Positions 41,620 to 49,368 of a DNA stretch of 49,368 nt are shown in pieces. The number at the start of each line of letters is the position of its first letter. Position 1 is the first letter of the stretch. A program made the translations under genes and the position numbers. The stretch comes from Pseudomonas pudica (GTDB lineage: Bacteria; Pseudomonadota; Gammaproteobacteria; Pseudomonadales; Pseudomonadaceae), in the NCBI RefSeq assembly GCF_015680405.1, contig NZ_JADLJS010000041.1:1-49368 (forward strand), written 5' to 3'. Below the pieces are notes generated by a model. That model had not been told where the DNA came from. It was given only the letters and a program-made list of their open reading frames with translations, and did no database searches.

Positions 41620-42201
41620 ATGAAAGCATTCACCCTGGCAACTCTGATGACCCTGGCCGCAAGCCCGGTGTTCGCCTTCAACCTCAGCGACGCCGCCAAC
41701 GCCGTGTCGGCCATGCAGAACCAGAATCAGAGCCAGCAAGGCCAGGTGCAGGCACCCGAGGCGCAGGCAAACCTGCTCAATACCTTGGGCAGCCAATTGA
41801 ATATCACCCCAGAACAAGCCGTGGGTGGTGCAGGGGCCATGCTGGGGCTGGCGCGCAACAACCTGAGCAGCGACGACTACGGCCAATTGACCAAGGCCAT
41901 ACCGGGGCTGGACCTGCTTGCCGGGGCCAATGCACTGGGTGGCTTGACTGGCCTGGGTGAGTTGCTGGGCAAGAACAGCGAGAGCCAGTCGGCCTTGAGC
42001 AATGCGCTGGGCAACAATGTGGAAAACCGCAGCGACCTGGACAATGCGTTCAAGGCGCTGGGGATGGATACCGGGATGATCGGGCAGTTTGCGCCGTTGC
42101 TGCTTCAGTACCTGGGGCAGCAGGGGATTGCCGGGTCGCTGTTGCAGAACCTGGGGAGTTTGTGGACCACTCCTGCTCCATTGACCCGACCTTCGGTCTG
42201 A
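41620..42201 (+). CDS. Exported DUF2780 (VcgC/VcgE-like) protein
   Basis: A 193-residue secreted or periplasmic protein with a signal peptide (MKAFTLATLMTLAASPVFA, cleavage before FNLSDA). The mature part has a Gln/Asn-rich N-terminal segment (AMQNQNQSQQGQVQAPEAQ) and a helical DUF2780-type domain (LNTLGSQLNITPEQAVGGAGAMLGLARNNLSSDDYGQL; FKALGMDTGMIGQFAPLLLQYLGQQGIAGSLLQNL). The function of this family is not known. ATG is preceded by GAGGTCCCTCCCG. It is separated from fdhA by a strong terminator and from the next gene by a REP pair. Confidence 0.82.
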   Translation: MKAFTLATLMTLAASPVFAFNLSDAANAVSAMQNQNQSQQGQVQAPEAQANLLNTLGSQLNITPEQAVGGAGAMLGLARNNLSSDDYGQLTKAIPGLDLLAGANALGGLTGLGELLGKNSESQSALSNALGNNVENRSDLDNAFKALGMDTGMIGQFAPLLLQYLGQQGIAGSLLQNLGSLWTTPAPLTRPSV

Positions 42202-42215
42202 TCATTTTGTAACAC

Positions 42216-42324
42216 CAGTACCGGCCTCATCGCCGGCAAGCCAGCTCCCCCACGGTTACAGCACCAGCCCTGAAGGCAACGAGAACCTTGTGGGAGCTGG
42301 CTTGCCGGCGATGAGGCCAGTACA
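42216..42324. repeat. Inverted pair of REP elements (GCCGGCAAGCC class)
   Basis: GCCTCATCGCCGGCAAGCCA faces TGGCTTGCCGGCGATGAGGC between the convergent DUF2780 and permease genes. Confidence 0.9.
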
Positions 42325-42342
42325 GCCAGCGCAATTTTCAGG

Positions 42343-43692
42343 TCATGCAGCTTCTGAGAAGTCCACCAGCCGCACCGGGCGGCGGAAGCCGGCGGTCAGT
42401 ACTGCGAGGTACGCAAGACCCACCGCAAACCAGCACAGGCCAATAACCAAGGTCAGCGCCGACAGGCTGGTCCACAGCCACAGTGTCAGCCCCAACCCCA
42501 CCAGCGGAACCAGGCCATAGCTCAGCAGCCCTTTGAGGCTGAGCTGCGTGGCATCGTCCACCAGATGGGTTTTTACCACCGCAAGGTTCACCGCCGAAAA
42601 CGCCACCAGTGCACCAAAGCTGATCAGCGAGGCAAGGGTCGCCAGGTCTATTACCAACGCCAGCAACGAGAACGCCGAAACCAGCAGAATTGCGAACACT
42701 GGCGTGCCAAAGCGCGGTGACAGGTAGCCGAAAGTACGCTGCGGCAGCACCTTGTCACGGCCCATGGTGAACAGAATGCGCGAAACCGCCGCCTGCGAGG
42801 CCAGTGCCGAGCCCAGGCTGCCAGCCACATAGGCCGCAGTGAAGAAGTTGGCCAGGAACTGACCGCCCGCCTTGAACATCACCTCGTTGGCCGCCGCATC
42901 GGCATTGGCAAAGGTGGTGCCCGGCAGCACCAACTGGCTGACGTAGGCCAGCCCGGTGAACAGCAAACCGGCGAACAAGGTGGTGAGGATGATGGCCCGG
43001 GGCACATCGCGGCGGGCATCGCGGCATTCTTCGGCCAAGGTAGAGACAGCGTCAAAGCCGAGGAACGACAGGCACAGCACCGCCGCACCAGCCATCAGCG
43101 CGCCGAAGCCCGGCTGCGAACCGTCGCCCAGCAGTGGCGAAAGCAGGTCGAGCGGTTGGCCGGCCAGGGACTGGCAGGACAGGGCGACGAACACCACGAT
43201 GAAGACGATCTGTGCGCCGACGATCAGGTTGCTGGTCTTGGCCACAGAGTGAATGCCGACCACGTTGAGCGCCGTGACCAGGGCAATGGAGGCCAGTGCG
43301 ATCGACCACGCGGGTATGGCGGGGAAGGCTATGTTGAGGAACAGGCCGATCAGCAGGTAGTTGATCATCGGCAGGAACAGGTAGTCGAGCAGCAGCGACC
43401 AGCCAGCCAGGAAGCCAACGTTCGGCCCAAAGGCCATGTTGGTATAGGAGTACGCCGAGCCCGCGACCGGGAAGCGTTTGACCATGAAACTGTAGGATGT
43501 GGCGGTGAACAGCATGGCCACCAGCGTGACCATGTAGGCGCCAGCCGTGCGGCCACCAGTAAGTTCGGTGACGATGCCGTAAGTGGTGAAGATGGTCAGC
43601 GGGACCATGTACACCAGGCCGAAGAACACCAGGGCGGGCAGGCCGAGGACACGGCGGAGCTGGACGGGGGTGGAGCTGGGTGAGTTGGCCAT
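42343..43692 (-). CDS. APC-superfamily amino acid/amine permease
   Basis: A 449-residue inner-membrane transporter with about twelve hydrophobic segments (LPALVFFGLVYMVPLTIFTTYGIV; AYMVTLVAMLFTATSYSFMV; YLLIGLFLNIAFPAI; VILTTLFAGLLFTGLAYVSQLV; GALVAFSAVNLAVV). The TM6-type segment LCLSFLGFDAVSTLAEECRDARRDVPRAI is typical of APC amino acid and polyamine permeases (PuuP/YeeF-like). The start is uncertain between 43692, 43695 and the longer frame to 43743; GGA upstream favours 43692. No substrate can be read from the sequence; convergent neighbours give no clue. Confidence 0.85.
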   Translation of the reverse strand: MANSPSSTPVQLRRVLGLPALVFFGLVYMVPLTIFTTYGIVTELTGGRTAGAYMVTLVAMLFTATSYSFMVKRFPVAGSAYSYTNMAFGPNVGFLAGWSLLLDYLFLPMINYLLIGLFLNIAFPAIPAWSIALASIALVTALNVVGIHSVAKTSNLIVGAQIVFIVVFVALSCQSLAGQPLDLLSPLLGDGSQPGFGALMAGAAVLCLSFLGFDAVSTLAEECRDARRDVPRAIILTTLFAGLLFTGLAYVSQLVLPGTTFANADAAANEVMFKAGGQFLANFFTAAYVAGSLGSALASQAAVSRILFTMGRDKVLPQRTFGYLSPRFGTPVFAILLVSAFSLLALVIDLATLASLISFGALVAFSAVNLAVVKTHLVDDATQLSLKGLLSYGLVPLVGLGLTLWLWTSLSALTLVIGLCWFAVGLAYLAVLTAGFRRPVRLVDFSEAA

Positions 43693-43817
43693 CATTCGAT
43701 CCAGAGCATTTTTGTAGTTGTGCTTTGGCCGATTTTTATCCACCTAGGTGCGGTGTGACAAAGAAGTAATCCTAATGCTGATTATTAGCCAGGTTTTTAA
43801 TCGGATTCTTGTAATGC

Positions 43818-43920
43818 CTGGCCTCTTCGCGGGCTCGCCCGCTACCACAGGACCTGCACAGAATTCGAAAACTGTGGAGATCCTGTGGGAGCGGGCGAGC
43901 CCGCGAAGAGGCCGGTACAG
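43818..43920. repeat. Inverted REP pair, GGGCGAGCCC variant
   Basis: GCCTCTTCGCGGGCTCGCCC faces GGGCGAGCCCGCGAAGAGGC. The stem differs from the GGGTTTACCC type by paired changes in both arms. Located between the acyltransferase and permease genes, upstream of the permease. Confidence 0.88.
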
Positions 43921-43932
43921 GCAGTAAATATC

Positions 43933-44820
43933 TCAGCCCATTTCGGCCCGCAGCTGCTCGATCCGCAAGTCCTTCTCCACCCACAACTGGTTCACCCAGG
44001 CCTGCACGGTCTGCCTGAACCCAGGATCATTCTCGTAATCCCCCGCCCACAGCATCGGGTCCAGTTCACGCACGCGAATGTCGATAATCACCCGGCTGAT
44101 GCTGCCATTGAGCAAATCCCAGAAACCCGGCGCCTTGTTGCCGGGATAGACGATGGTCACATCCAGCAAGGCATCCAGTTGCTCGCCCAATGCCGCCAAC
44201 ACGAACGCCACACCACCAGCCTTGGGCTTGAGCAGGTAGCGATACGGCGATTGCTGCTGCTGACGCTTGGCTTCGGTGAAGCGCGTGCCTTCCAGGTAGT
44301 TCACCACGGTCACCGGCTGGCGCTTGAACAGTTCACAAGCAGCCTTGGTGATTTCCAGGTCCTTGCCTTTCAGCTCGGGGTGCTTCTCCAGGAAGGCCTT
44401 GCTGTAGCGCTTCATGAACGGGTAATCCAGCCCCCACCAGGCAAGGCCCAGCAGTGGTACCCAGATCAGTTCCTTCTTCAGGAAGAACTTGAAAAACGGT
44501 GTACGGCGGTTGAGGCTCTCGATCAGCGCCGGAATGTCGACCCAGGACTGGTGGTTGCTGACGGCCAGGTACGAAGTGTCCTTGCGCAGGTTCTCGACGC
44601 CGCGGATATCCCACTGGGTAGGAATGCACAGTGCAAAGATGGCTTTGTCGATCTCCGACCAAGTCTCGGCCACCCACATCACCGCCCATGAAGCATAGTC
44701 ACGCCCACGCCCCGGCAGCACCAGTTTGAGCAGGGCGAAGACCAGCAGCGGGCAGATCAACACCAAGGTGTTGAGCAGCAGCAGGGTGGTAGTGAGGATG
44801 CCGGTCAGCAGGCGACGCAT
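43933..44820 (-). CDS. Lysophospholipid acyltransferase family protein (YihG-like)
   Basis: A 295-residue membrane-associated acyltransferase of the PlsC/YihG type. An N-terminal hydrophobic stretch (LLTGILTTTLLLLNTLVLICPLLVFALLKLVL) anchors it. The catalytic H-x4-D motif is in VSNHQSWVDIPAL (about residues 88-100), and the substrate-binding motif is in VVNYLEGTRFTEAKR (about 167-181). Such enzymes acylate lysophosphatidate or other lysolipids. Position upstream of the permease, behind a REP pair, suggests independent transcription. The exact lipid substrate is unknown. Confidence 0.87.
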   Translation of the reverse strand: MRRLLTGILTTTLLLLNTLVLICPLLVFALLKLVLPGRGRDYASWAVMWVAETWSEIDKAIFALCIPTQWDIRGVENLRKDTSYLAVSNHQSWVDIPALIESLNRRTPFFKFFLKKELIWVPLLGLAWWGLDYPFMKRYSKAFLEKHPELKGKDLEITKAACELFKRQPVTVVNYLEGTRFTEAKRQQQQSPYRYLLKPKAGGVAFVLAALGEQLDALLDVTIVYPGNKAPGFWDLLNGSISRVIIDIRVRELDPMLWAGDYENDPGFRQTVQAWVNQLWVEKDLRIEQLRAEMG

Positions 44821-45002
44821 AAAGAGACTCTTGTTGTGGGAGATAAACGGTTGGCAATGATAAGCAGGGCAGTGGCCTACGCCAAATTTCCAGTGCCCTG
44901 CGGCGAGGACAAATGTTTCACATTATGTTGGTTAGGCTTGTGACAGCGAACCTATCCTGCCAGTGCAGTCTAAGCACTGACCCTCTTCAAGGAAGCTTGC
45001 CT

Positions 45003-45503
45003 GTGAAACCTCTGCTTGCCCTGTTGTCGTTGTTGGCGCTGCCGGTCATGGCCGCCGAGCCCACAATCTATGGCCGTTACGAGAACATAGCCCTGCCCGA
45101 ACTGGGCGAAACCCTGAAAGCCAAGATGGATACCGGTGCCTTCACCGCGTCGCTGTCGGCCAAGGATATCGAGCTGTTCACCCGTGATGGCGACGAGTGG
45201 GTACGCTTCCGCCTGGCTACCAAGGACTCGGACGGCAAGGTTTACGAGCACAAGGTCTCGCGCATCAGCAAGATCAAGGGCCGTGCCGATGAAGAGGAGG
45301 AAGGCAATGCGCCGGAAATCTCCAAGCGCCCGGTGGTCGACCTGGAGCTGTGCCTGGGGGACGTGAAGCGCACCGTCGAGGTCAACCTGGTGGACCGCAG
45401 CAGCTTCAACTACCCGCTGCTGGTGGGCTCCAAGGCTTTGCGCGAGTTCAAGGCGGCGGTCAACCCGGCCAAGAAGTTCACCGCTGGCAAGCCAGGCTGC
45501 TGA
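45003..45503 (+). CDS. Exported retropepsin-like (RimK-associated zinc/aspartic protease family) protein
   Basis: A 166-residue periplasmic protein of the family once labelled ATP-dependent zinc protease (PF05618), with a retropepsin-like core. A signal peptide (VKPLLALLSLLALPVMAA) is present if translation starts at the GTG at 45003, which follows AAGGA; the frame to 44913 adds residues without a signal pattern. The DTGA motif (KAKMDTGAFTASLSA, about residue 39 of this start) matches the aspartic active site. RPVVDLELCLGDVKRTVEVNLVDRSSFNYPLLVGSKAL completes the fold. The cre genes follow, as in other Pseudomonas. The substrate is unknown. Confidence 0.85.
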   Translation: MKPLLALLSLLALPVMAAEPTIYGRYENIALPELGETLKAKMDTGAFTASLSAKDIELFTRDGDEWVRFRLATKDSDGKVYEHKVSRISKIKGRADEEEEGNAPEISKRPVVDLELCLGDVKRTVEVNLVDRSSFNYPLLVGSKALREFKAAVNPAKKFTAGKPGC

Positions 45504-45517
45504 TCGCAAACCACCTG

Positions 45518-45558
45518 TACCGGCATCTTCGCGGGCTTGCCCGCTAAGAGGCCGGTAA
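45518..45558. repeat. Single REP-like palindrome
   Basis: CCGGCATCTTCGCGGGCTTGCCCGCTAAGAGGCCGG: a solo or collapsed REP with flanks of both partners fused around one hairpin, between the retropepsin-like gene and creB. Confidence 0.7.
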
Positions 45559-45596
45559 GTTAAAAGTCCAGTCTGCCCCCAGTTAGGCCGGACGCC

Positions 45597-46277
45597 ATGC
45601 CCCACATCCTCATCGTCGAAGACGAAGCCGCCATCGCCGACACCCTGGTCTACGCCCTGCAGGCCGACGGCCATAGCACCGAATGGGTAACCCTGGGCAG
45701 CGCCGCCCTCGACCAGCAGCGCCAGCGCCCGGCCGACCTGGTCATCCTCGATATCGGCCTGCCTGATATCAGTGGCTTCGAAACCTGCCGCCAGCTGCGC
45801 CGATTCAGCGAGGTACCGGTAATGTTCCTCAGCGCCCGCGACGGCGAAATCGACCGGGTAGTGGGCCTGGAAATCGGTGCAGACGACTATGTGGTCAAAC
45901 CCTTCAGCCCGCGTGAAGTGGCGGCGCGGGTACGGGCGATCCTCAAGCGCATGGGCCCCAGGGTCGAGCCCGCTGTCGAGGCCACGCTGTTCCAGCTCGA
46001 CACCTTGCGCATGCAGATTACCTACCGCGGCCAGCCACTCCCCCTTACCCGCCATGAATTCCGCCTGCTGCAATGCCTGCTCGAGCAACCGCACCGGGTA
46101 TTCAGCCGCGAACAGCTGCTGGACGCCGTGGGCGTGGTCTCTGACGTGGGCTACGAGCGCACCATCGACAGCCATATCAAGTGCCTGCGCGCCAAGCTGC
46201 GCCAGGTGGCCAGTGATGCCGAACCGATCCAGACCCACCGTGGCCTCGGCTACAGCTACAGCCCGGACCATGCCTGA
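45597..46277 (+). CDS. creB: Response regulator CreB
   Basis: A 226-residue OmpR-type response regulator. The receiver domain has the acidic pair (IVEDEAAIAD), the phosphorylated Asp in DLVILDIGLPDISG (about residue 52) and the Lys in DDYVVKPFSPREV (about 100). The C-terminal winged helix is clear (LPLTRHEFRLLQCLLEQPHRVFSREQLLDAVG; YERTIDSHIKCLRAKLRQV). CreB with CreC controls beta-lactamase expression, biofilm and fitness genes in Pseudomonas. The stop codon shares one base with the creC start. No clear TTCAC-N6-TTCAC cre tag was seen before creB or creD. Confidence 0.93.
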   Translation: MPHILIVEDEAAIADTLVYALQADGHSTEWVTLGSAALDQQRQRPADLVILDIGLPDISGFETCRQLRRFSEVPVMFLSARDGEIDRVVGLEIGADDYVVKPFSPREVAARVRAILKRMGPRVEPAVEATLFQLDTLRMQITYRGQPLPLTRHEFRLLQCLLEQPHRVFSREQLLDAVGVVSDVGYERTIDSHIKCLRAKLRQVASDAEPIQTHRGLGYSYSPDHA

Positions 46278-47713
46278 TGCGCCTGGGCATCCGGATCTTC
46301 CTGGTGTACTTCCTGTTCGTCGGGCTGGCGGGCTATTTTCTGCTCAACACGGTGCGCGAACAGATCCGTCCGGTGGTGCGCCAGTCCTCGGAAGAAACGC
46401 TGGTAGACACCGCCAACCTGCTGGCCGAGATCCTGCACGATGACGTCAAGGCCGGCACCCTGAACCAGAGCCGCTTGCCCGAAGTGCTCAAGGCCTATGG
46501 CTCGCGCAGCCCGGGTGCGCAGATCTGGGGCCTGGCCAAGAACCAGGTCAGCCACCGCATCTATGTCACCGATGCCAAGGGCACCGTGCTGCTGGACTCC
46601 AGCGGCGAGGACCTTGGCAAGGACTACTCGAAGTGGAATGACGTGTACCTGACCTTGCGTGGACAATACGGCGCCCGCTCCACCCGCAGTGACCCCGACG
46701 ATGAAAGCACCTCGGTGATGCACGTGGGCGCGCCGATCATCGACGATGGCAAGATCATCGGCGTGGTCACCGTGGCCAAGCCCAACAGCTCGCTGCAACC
46801 GTACATCGACCGCTCCGAACGGCGCTTGCTTACCCTGGGCCTGGGGCTGATCGGCCTGGGCCTGCTGATCGGTGCCGCGTTGTCGTGGTGGCTGGCGCGC
46901 TCGCTGCGCCGGCTGGCCCGCTACGCCCAGGCGGTCAGCGAGGGCGAGCGCGCCGCCCTGCCGCACTACAAGGGTGGCGAACTGGCGCACCTGGCCCAGG
47001 CGGTCGAGCGCATGCGCACGCAACTTGAGGGCAAGGCCTATGTCGAGCGGTATGTGCATACCCTGACACACGAGCTGAAAAGCCCGCTGGCGGCCATTCG
47101 TGGCGCTTCCGAGCTGTTGCAGGGCGATGACATGCCGGCTGACCAGCGGGCGCGCTTTGCCGGCAACATCGAGCGCGAGAGCGAGCGTTTGCAGCAGATG
47201 ATCGAACGCCTGCTCAACCTGGCCCGGGTCGAGCAGATGCAGGCGCTGGAGGATGAGCAGCAGGTGGCGCTGGCGGCGTTGGTGGACGAGTTGCTGTTGG
47301 CCCATGCGGCGCGTATCGAAGGTGCCGATTTGCAGGTGCGCCAGCGGGTGCCGGCTGGTTTGCGCTTGTTGTGTGACCCATTTCTGATGCGCCAGGCGCT
47401 GGCCAACCTGCTCGACAACGCGTTGGACTTCACCCCGGAGGGAGGCGCGCTGTTGTTCGACCTGGAACGCGATGGCGAACGGGTGGCGCTGAGCGTGTTC
47501 AACCAGGGGCAGGCGATACCGGCCTATGCCATTGGGCGGGTGAGCGAGCGGTTCTACTCGCTGCCGCGGCCGGGGAGTGGGCGCAAGAGCACCGGGTTGG
47601 GGCTTAATTTTGTGGCCGAGGTGATGCAGCTGCATGGCGGGGCGTTGGCTGTGGATAACGTCGATGGTGGGGTGCGGGTAAGGTTGTGGCTGCCGGTGCG
47701 GCGTATCAGCTGA
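46277..47713 (+). CDS. creC: Sensor histidine kinase CreC
   Basis: A 478-residue inner-membrane sensor kinase. A first helix (IRIFLVYFLFVGLAGYFLLNTV) and a second one (RLLTLGLGLIGLGLLIGAALSWWLA, about residues 178-202) enclose a periplasmic sensor of about 150 residues. HAMP follows, then the H-box YVHTLTHELKSPLAAIRG (His about 263) and the ATPase with N-box NLLDNALDFTP and G-box GRKSTGLGLNFV. The start overlaps creB by one base. A TGTGGATAA sequence in its 3' part is probably chance. Confidence 0.93.
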   Translation: MRLGIRIFLVYFLFVGLAGYFLLNTVREQIRPVVRQSSEETLVDTANLLAEILHDDVKAGTLNQSRLPEVLKAYGSRSPGAQIWGLAKNQVSHRIYVTDAKGTVLLDSSGEDLGKDYSKWNDVYLTLRGQYGARSTRSDPDDESTSVMHVGAPIIDDGKIIGVVTVAKPNSSLQPYIDRSERRLLTLGLGLIGLGLLIGAALSWWLARSLRRLARYAQAVSEGERAALPHYKGGELAHLAQAVERMRTQLEGKAYVERYVHTLTHELKSPLAAIRGASELLQGDDMPADQRARFAGNIERESERLQQMIERLLNLARVEQMQALEDEQQVALAALVDELLLAHAARIEGADLQVRQRVPAGLRLLCDPFLMRQALANLLDNALDFTPEGGALLFDLERDGERVALSVFNQGQAIPAYAIGRVSERFYSLPRPGSGRKSTGLGLNFVAEVMQLHGGALAVDNVDGGVRVRLWLPVRRIS

Positions 47714-47720
47714 CATTGCC

Positions 47721-47739
47721 GGGGCTGCGCAGCAGCCCC
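47721..47739 (+). promoter_or_regulatory. Hairpin between creC and creD
   Basis: GGGGCTGC-GCA-GCAGCCCC followed by AAAAAC, in the 107-base gap between the kinase gene and creD. It may attenuate read-through so that creD is mainly driven from its own promoter. Confidence 0.5.
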
Positions 47740-47820
47740 AAAAACACACAATCTCCACACCATCTCCCCGAAGCCTCCACGCAAGGCGCAGACACTGCGC
47801 CCACTGCCACAGGAGGCCCC

Positions 47821-49149
47821 ATGAACAAGACCCTCGGTTTCAAACTCGGCATGATCGCTGTATTGATCTTGCTACTGCTCGTCCCGCTACTGCTGATCAG
47901 CGGCCTGATCGGTGAACGCCAGGCCCTGCGCGACAGTGTGCTGCGTGATATCGCCCAGAGCGCCAGCTTCGACCAGCAACTCAGCGGCCCGCTGCTGGTG
48001 GTGCCCTACCGCAAGTACGAGCGCCGCTGGATCGAAAAGGACGGCGAGCGCACCCAGGAAACCAGCACCATTGCCGGGCACCTGTACTTCCTGCCGGAAA
48101 TCTTCGACGCTGACCTGGGCGTGGACACCGAACTGCGCGCTCGTGGCATCTACCAGGCCCGGCTGTTCCACGCCAAGGGCCGTATCAGTGGCCGCTTCAA
48201 ACTCCCGGAACGCTGGGGCATCGACAAGGATTTCGACGACTACCGCTTCGACAAGCCGTTCCTGGTGGTGGGCATCAGCGATATCCGCGGCATCGAGAAC
48301 GGCCTGGAGCTGAGCATGGGCGAGCAGAAAGTGCCGTTCGAAGCCGGTACCCGGCTCGACTGGATGCGCGGCGGCGTGCACGCCAGCCTGCCGGGGCTGG
48401 ACGGCCTGCAGGCGCGTGAATTCAGCTACGGTTTCGATCTCGCACTGCAAGGCACCGGCCAGCTGCACGTAGTGCCGGTGGGCCGCAGCAGCGCCGTGGA
48501 CCTGCGCGCCAACTGGCCACATCCGAGCTTCGTCGGCAACTACCTGCCCAGTCGCCGCAACATCGACGCCCAGGGCTTCACTGCCCACTGGCAGACTTCG
48601 TTCTTTGCCACCAACCTCGAAGACGCCCTGCACCAGTGCGCCACCGCCGGGCAGTGTGCGGACTTCAGCGAGCGCAGCTTCGGTGTCAGCTTCGTCGATC
48701 CGGTGGACCAATACCTGAAGAGCGAGCGGGCGATCAAGTACGCCTTGCTGTTCATCGCCCTGACCTTCGCCGGCTTCTTCCTGTTCGAAGTACTGAAGAA
48801 CCTCAGCGTGCACCCGGTGCAGTACATCCTGGTGGGGGTGGCGCTGGCGTTCTTCTACCTGCTGTTGCTGTCGTTGTCCGAGCACATCGGCTTTGGTTTG
48901 GCGTATGGGCTGTCAGCTTCGGCGTGTGTGCTGCTGATCGGCTTCTACCTGAGCCATGTGTTGCGCAGCCTGGGGCGTGGGGTGGGCTTTGCGGTGGGGT
49001 TGGCGGCGTTGTATGCGCTGCTCTACGGGCTGCTGAGTGCCGAGGACTATGCGCTGTTGATGGGCTCGTTGCTGTGCTTTGGCCTGCTGGGGGTGTTCAT
49101 GGTGCTGACCCGACGGCTGGACTGGGCTCGGGTGGGGAGGGCGGCATGA
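47821..49149 (+). CDS. creD: Inner membrane protein CreD
   Basis: A 442-residue CreD with one N-terminal membrane helix (LGMIAVLILLLLVPLLLISGLIG), a periplasmic part of about 290 residues (FDQQLSGPLLVVPYRKYERRW; LQAREFSYGFDLALQGTGQL), and about five C-terminal helices (ALLFIALTFAGFFLFEVL; ILVGVALAFFYLLLLSLSEHIG; VGFAVGLAALYALLYGLLS). Its expression is activated by CreBC and it supports envelope integrity and beta-lactam resistance in relatives. The start at 47821 has ACAGGAGGCCCC upstream; an open frame to 47686 adds unrelated residues. Confidence 0.92.
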   Translation: MNKTLGFKLGMIAVLILLLLVPLLLISGLIGERQALRDSVLRDIAQSASFDQQLSGPLLVVPYRKYERRWIEKDGERTQETSTIAGHLYFLPEIFDADLGVDTELRARGIYQARLFHAKGRISGRFKLPERWGIDKDFDDYRFDKPFLVVGISDIRGIENGLELSMGEQKVPFEAGTRLDWMRGGVHASLPGLDGLQAREFSYGFDLALQGTGQLHVVPVGRSSAVDLRANWPHPSFVGNYLPSRRNIDAQGFTAHWQTSFFATNLEDALHQCATAGQCADFSERSFGVSFVDPVDQYLKSERAIKYALLFIALTFAGFFLFEVLKNLSVHPVQYILVGVALAFFYLLLLSLSEHIGFGLAYGLSASACVLLIGFYLSHVLRSLGRGVGFAVGLAALYALLYGLLSAEDYALLMGSLLCFGLLGVFMVLTRRLDWARVGRAA

Positions 49150-49223
49150 GGGAGGACAGAGAGATCGGGCGGTGGCTGGCCTTGAGGATCGGGTTGCTGT
49201 TTCCTGTGATACCGAAGTGAGGC

Positions 49224-49335
49224 GGGGGCTGCTTTGCAGCCCAATCGCCGGCAAGCCAGCTCCCACAGGTACAGCACAGCGTTCGAAACCTGTGCAGTAC
49301 CTGTGTGGGCGGGTTCTCCCGCGAACCCGGGCTCC
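49224..49335. repeat. Hybrid REP pair
   Basis: A left element of the GCCGGCAAGCC class (CAATCGCCGGCAAGCCAGCT) is followed by a right element of the CGGGTTCTCCCGCG class, so the two halves come from different REP families. It closes the creD transcript at the window edge. Confidence 0.75.
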
Positions 49336-49368
49336 TCCCCGGCCATCAAACAAGGAACAACCCGCGCT

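Noticed and set aside
47648..47660. TGTGGATAA in creC as part of a DnaA cluster
   Set aside because: Isolated single match far from the other boxes; expected by chance in a window of this size.
47714..47820. CreB-binding tag (TTCAC-N6-TTCAC) before creD
   Set aside because: No two TTCAC copies with the right spacing were found in the gap.
49146..49220. 24-codon frame starting inside the creD end
   Set aside because: Too short, no independent ribosome binding site, and runs toward the REP element.

Overview
This GC-rich window looks like chromosomal DNA of a fluorescent Pseudomonas, most likely the P. putida group. The reasons are the gene content and order (cbcVWX, sdaA, gbdR, cdhBAC-caiX-cdhR, dgcAB-etf, gbcAB, chemoreceptors, ltaE, glyA, soxBDAG-purU, fdhA, then creBCD) and the dense P. 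putida-type REP palindromes (TTCGCGGG...CCCGC TCCCACAGG and TCGCCGGCAAGCC...CTCCCACAGG) in the gaps between genes. No phage, insertion sequence, CRISPR array, rRNA or tRNA gene was seen.

Layout. 0.1-3.2 kb (minus): choline-family ABC transporter cbcX-cbcW-cbcV. 3.6-5.0 kb (plus): L-serine dehydratase. 5.5-6.6 kb (plus): GbdR, the glycine-betaine-responsive AraC-type regulator. 6.7-10.8 kb (minus): small unknown protein, then carnitine genes cdhB, cdhA, cdhC and caiX, with the divergent regulator cdhR at 11-11.9 kb. 11.9-13.8 kb (minus): two unrecognised proteins that appear homologous to each other, and an LprI-like secreted protein. 14.1-21.9 kb (plus): dimethylglycine catabolic operon (dipeptidase-like protein, DUF5943/V4R-like protein, dgcA, dgcB, ETF alpha and beta). 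21.9-22.7 kb: a long noncoding stretch with many DnaA-box-like sequences. 22.75-25.4 kb: divergent gbcA and gbcB. 25.6-30.1 kb: two chemoreceptor genes flanking a TIGR02449-zapA pair. 30.3-31.3 kb: threonine aldolase. 31.5-32.0 kb: an AT-rich orphan gene. 32.3-39.9 kb (plus): glyA-soxBDAG-purU. 40.2-41.4 kb: glutathione-independent formaldehyde dehydrogenase and a strong terminator. 41.6-45.5 kb: DUF2780 protein, APC permease, acyltransferase, retropepsin-like protein. 45.6-49.1 kb: creB-creC-creD.

Together the first 41 kb is a nearly complete quaternary-amine catabolic region. Carnitine enters through CaiX with the CbcWV core and is converted by CdhA, CdhC and CdhB to glycine betaine. GbcAB demethylates betaine to dimethylglycine, DgcAB with ETF makes sarcosine, SoxBDAG makes glycine, GlyA makes serine and SdaA makes pyruvate. 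One-carbon by-products go to tetrahydrofolate (SoxBDAG, GlyA), to formate by PurU, or from formaldehyde to formate by FdhA. The choline-to-betaine genes betBA/betI are not in the window.

The most unusual signal is noncoding: five exact copies of the DnaA box TTATCCACA (either strand) and six near-matches lie in about 2.5 kb (20.27-22.73 kb), including a threefold-repeated unit between etfB and gbcA. This could be a DnaA-titrating or DnaA-regulatory locus, or a relic origin. All function calls rest on reading the sequence and recall of families; no search was run.
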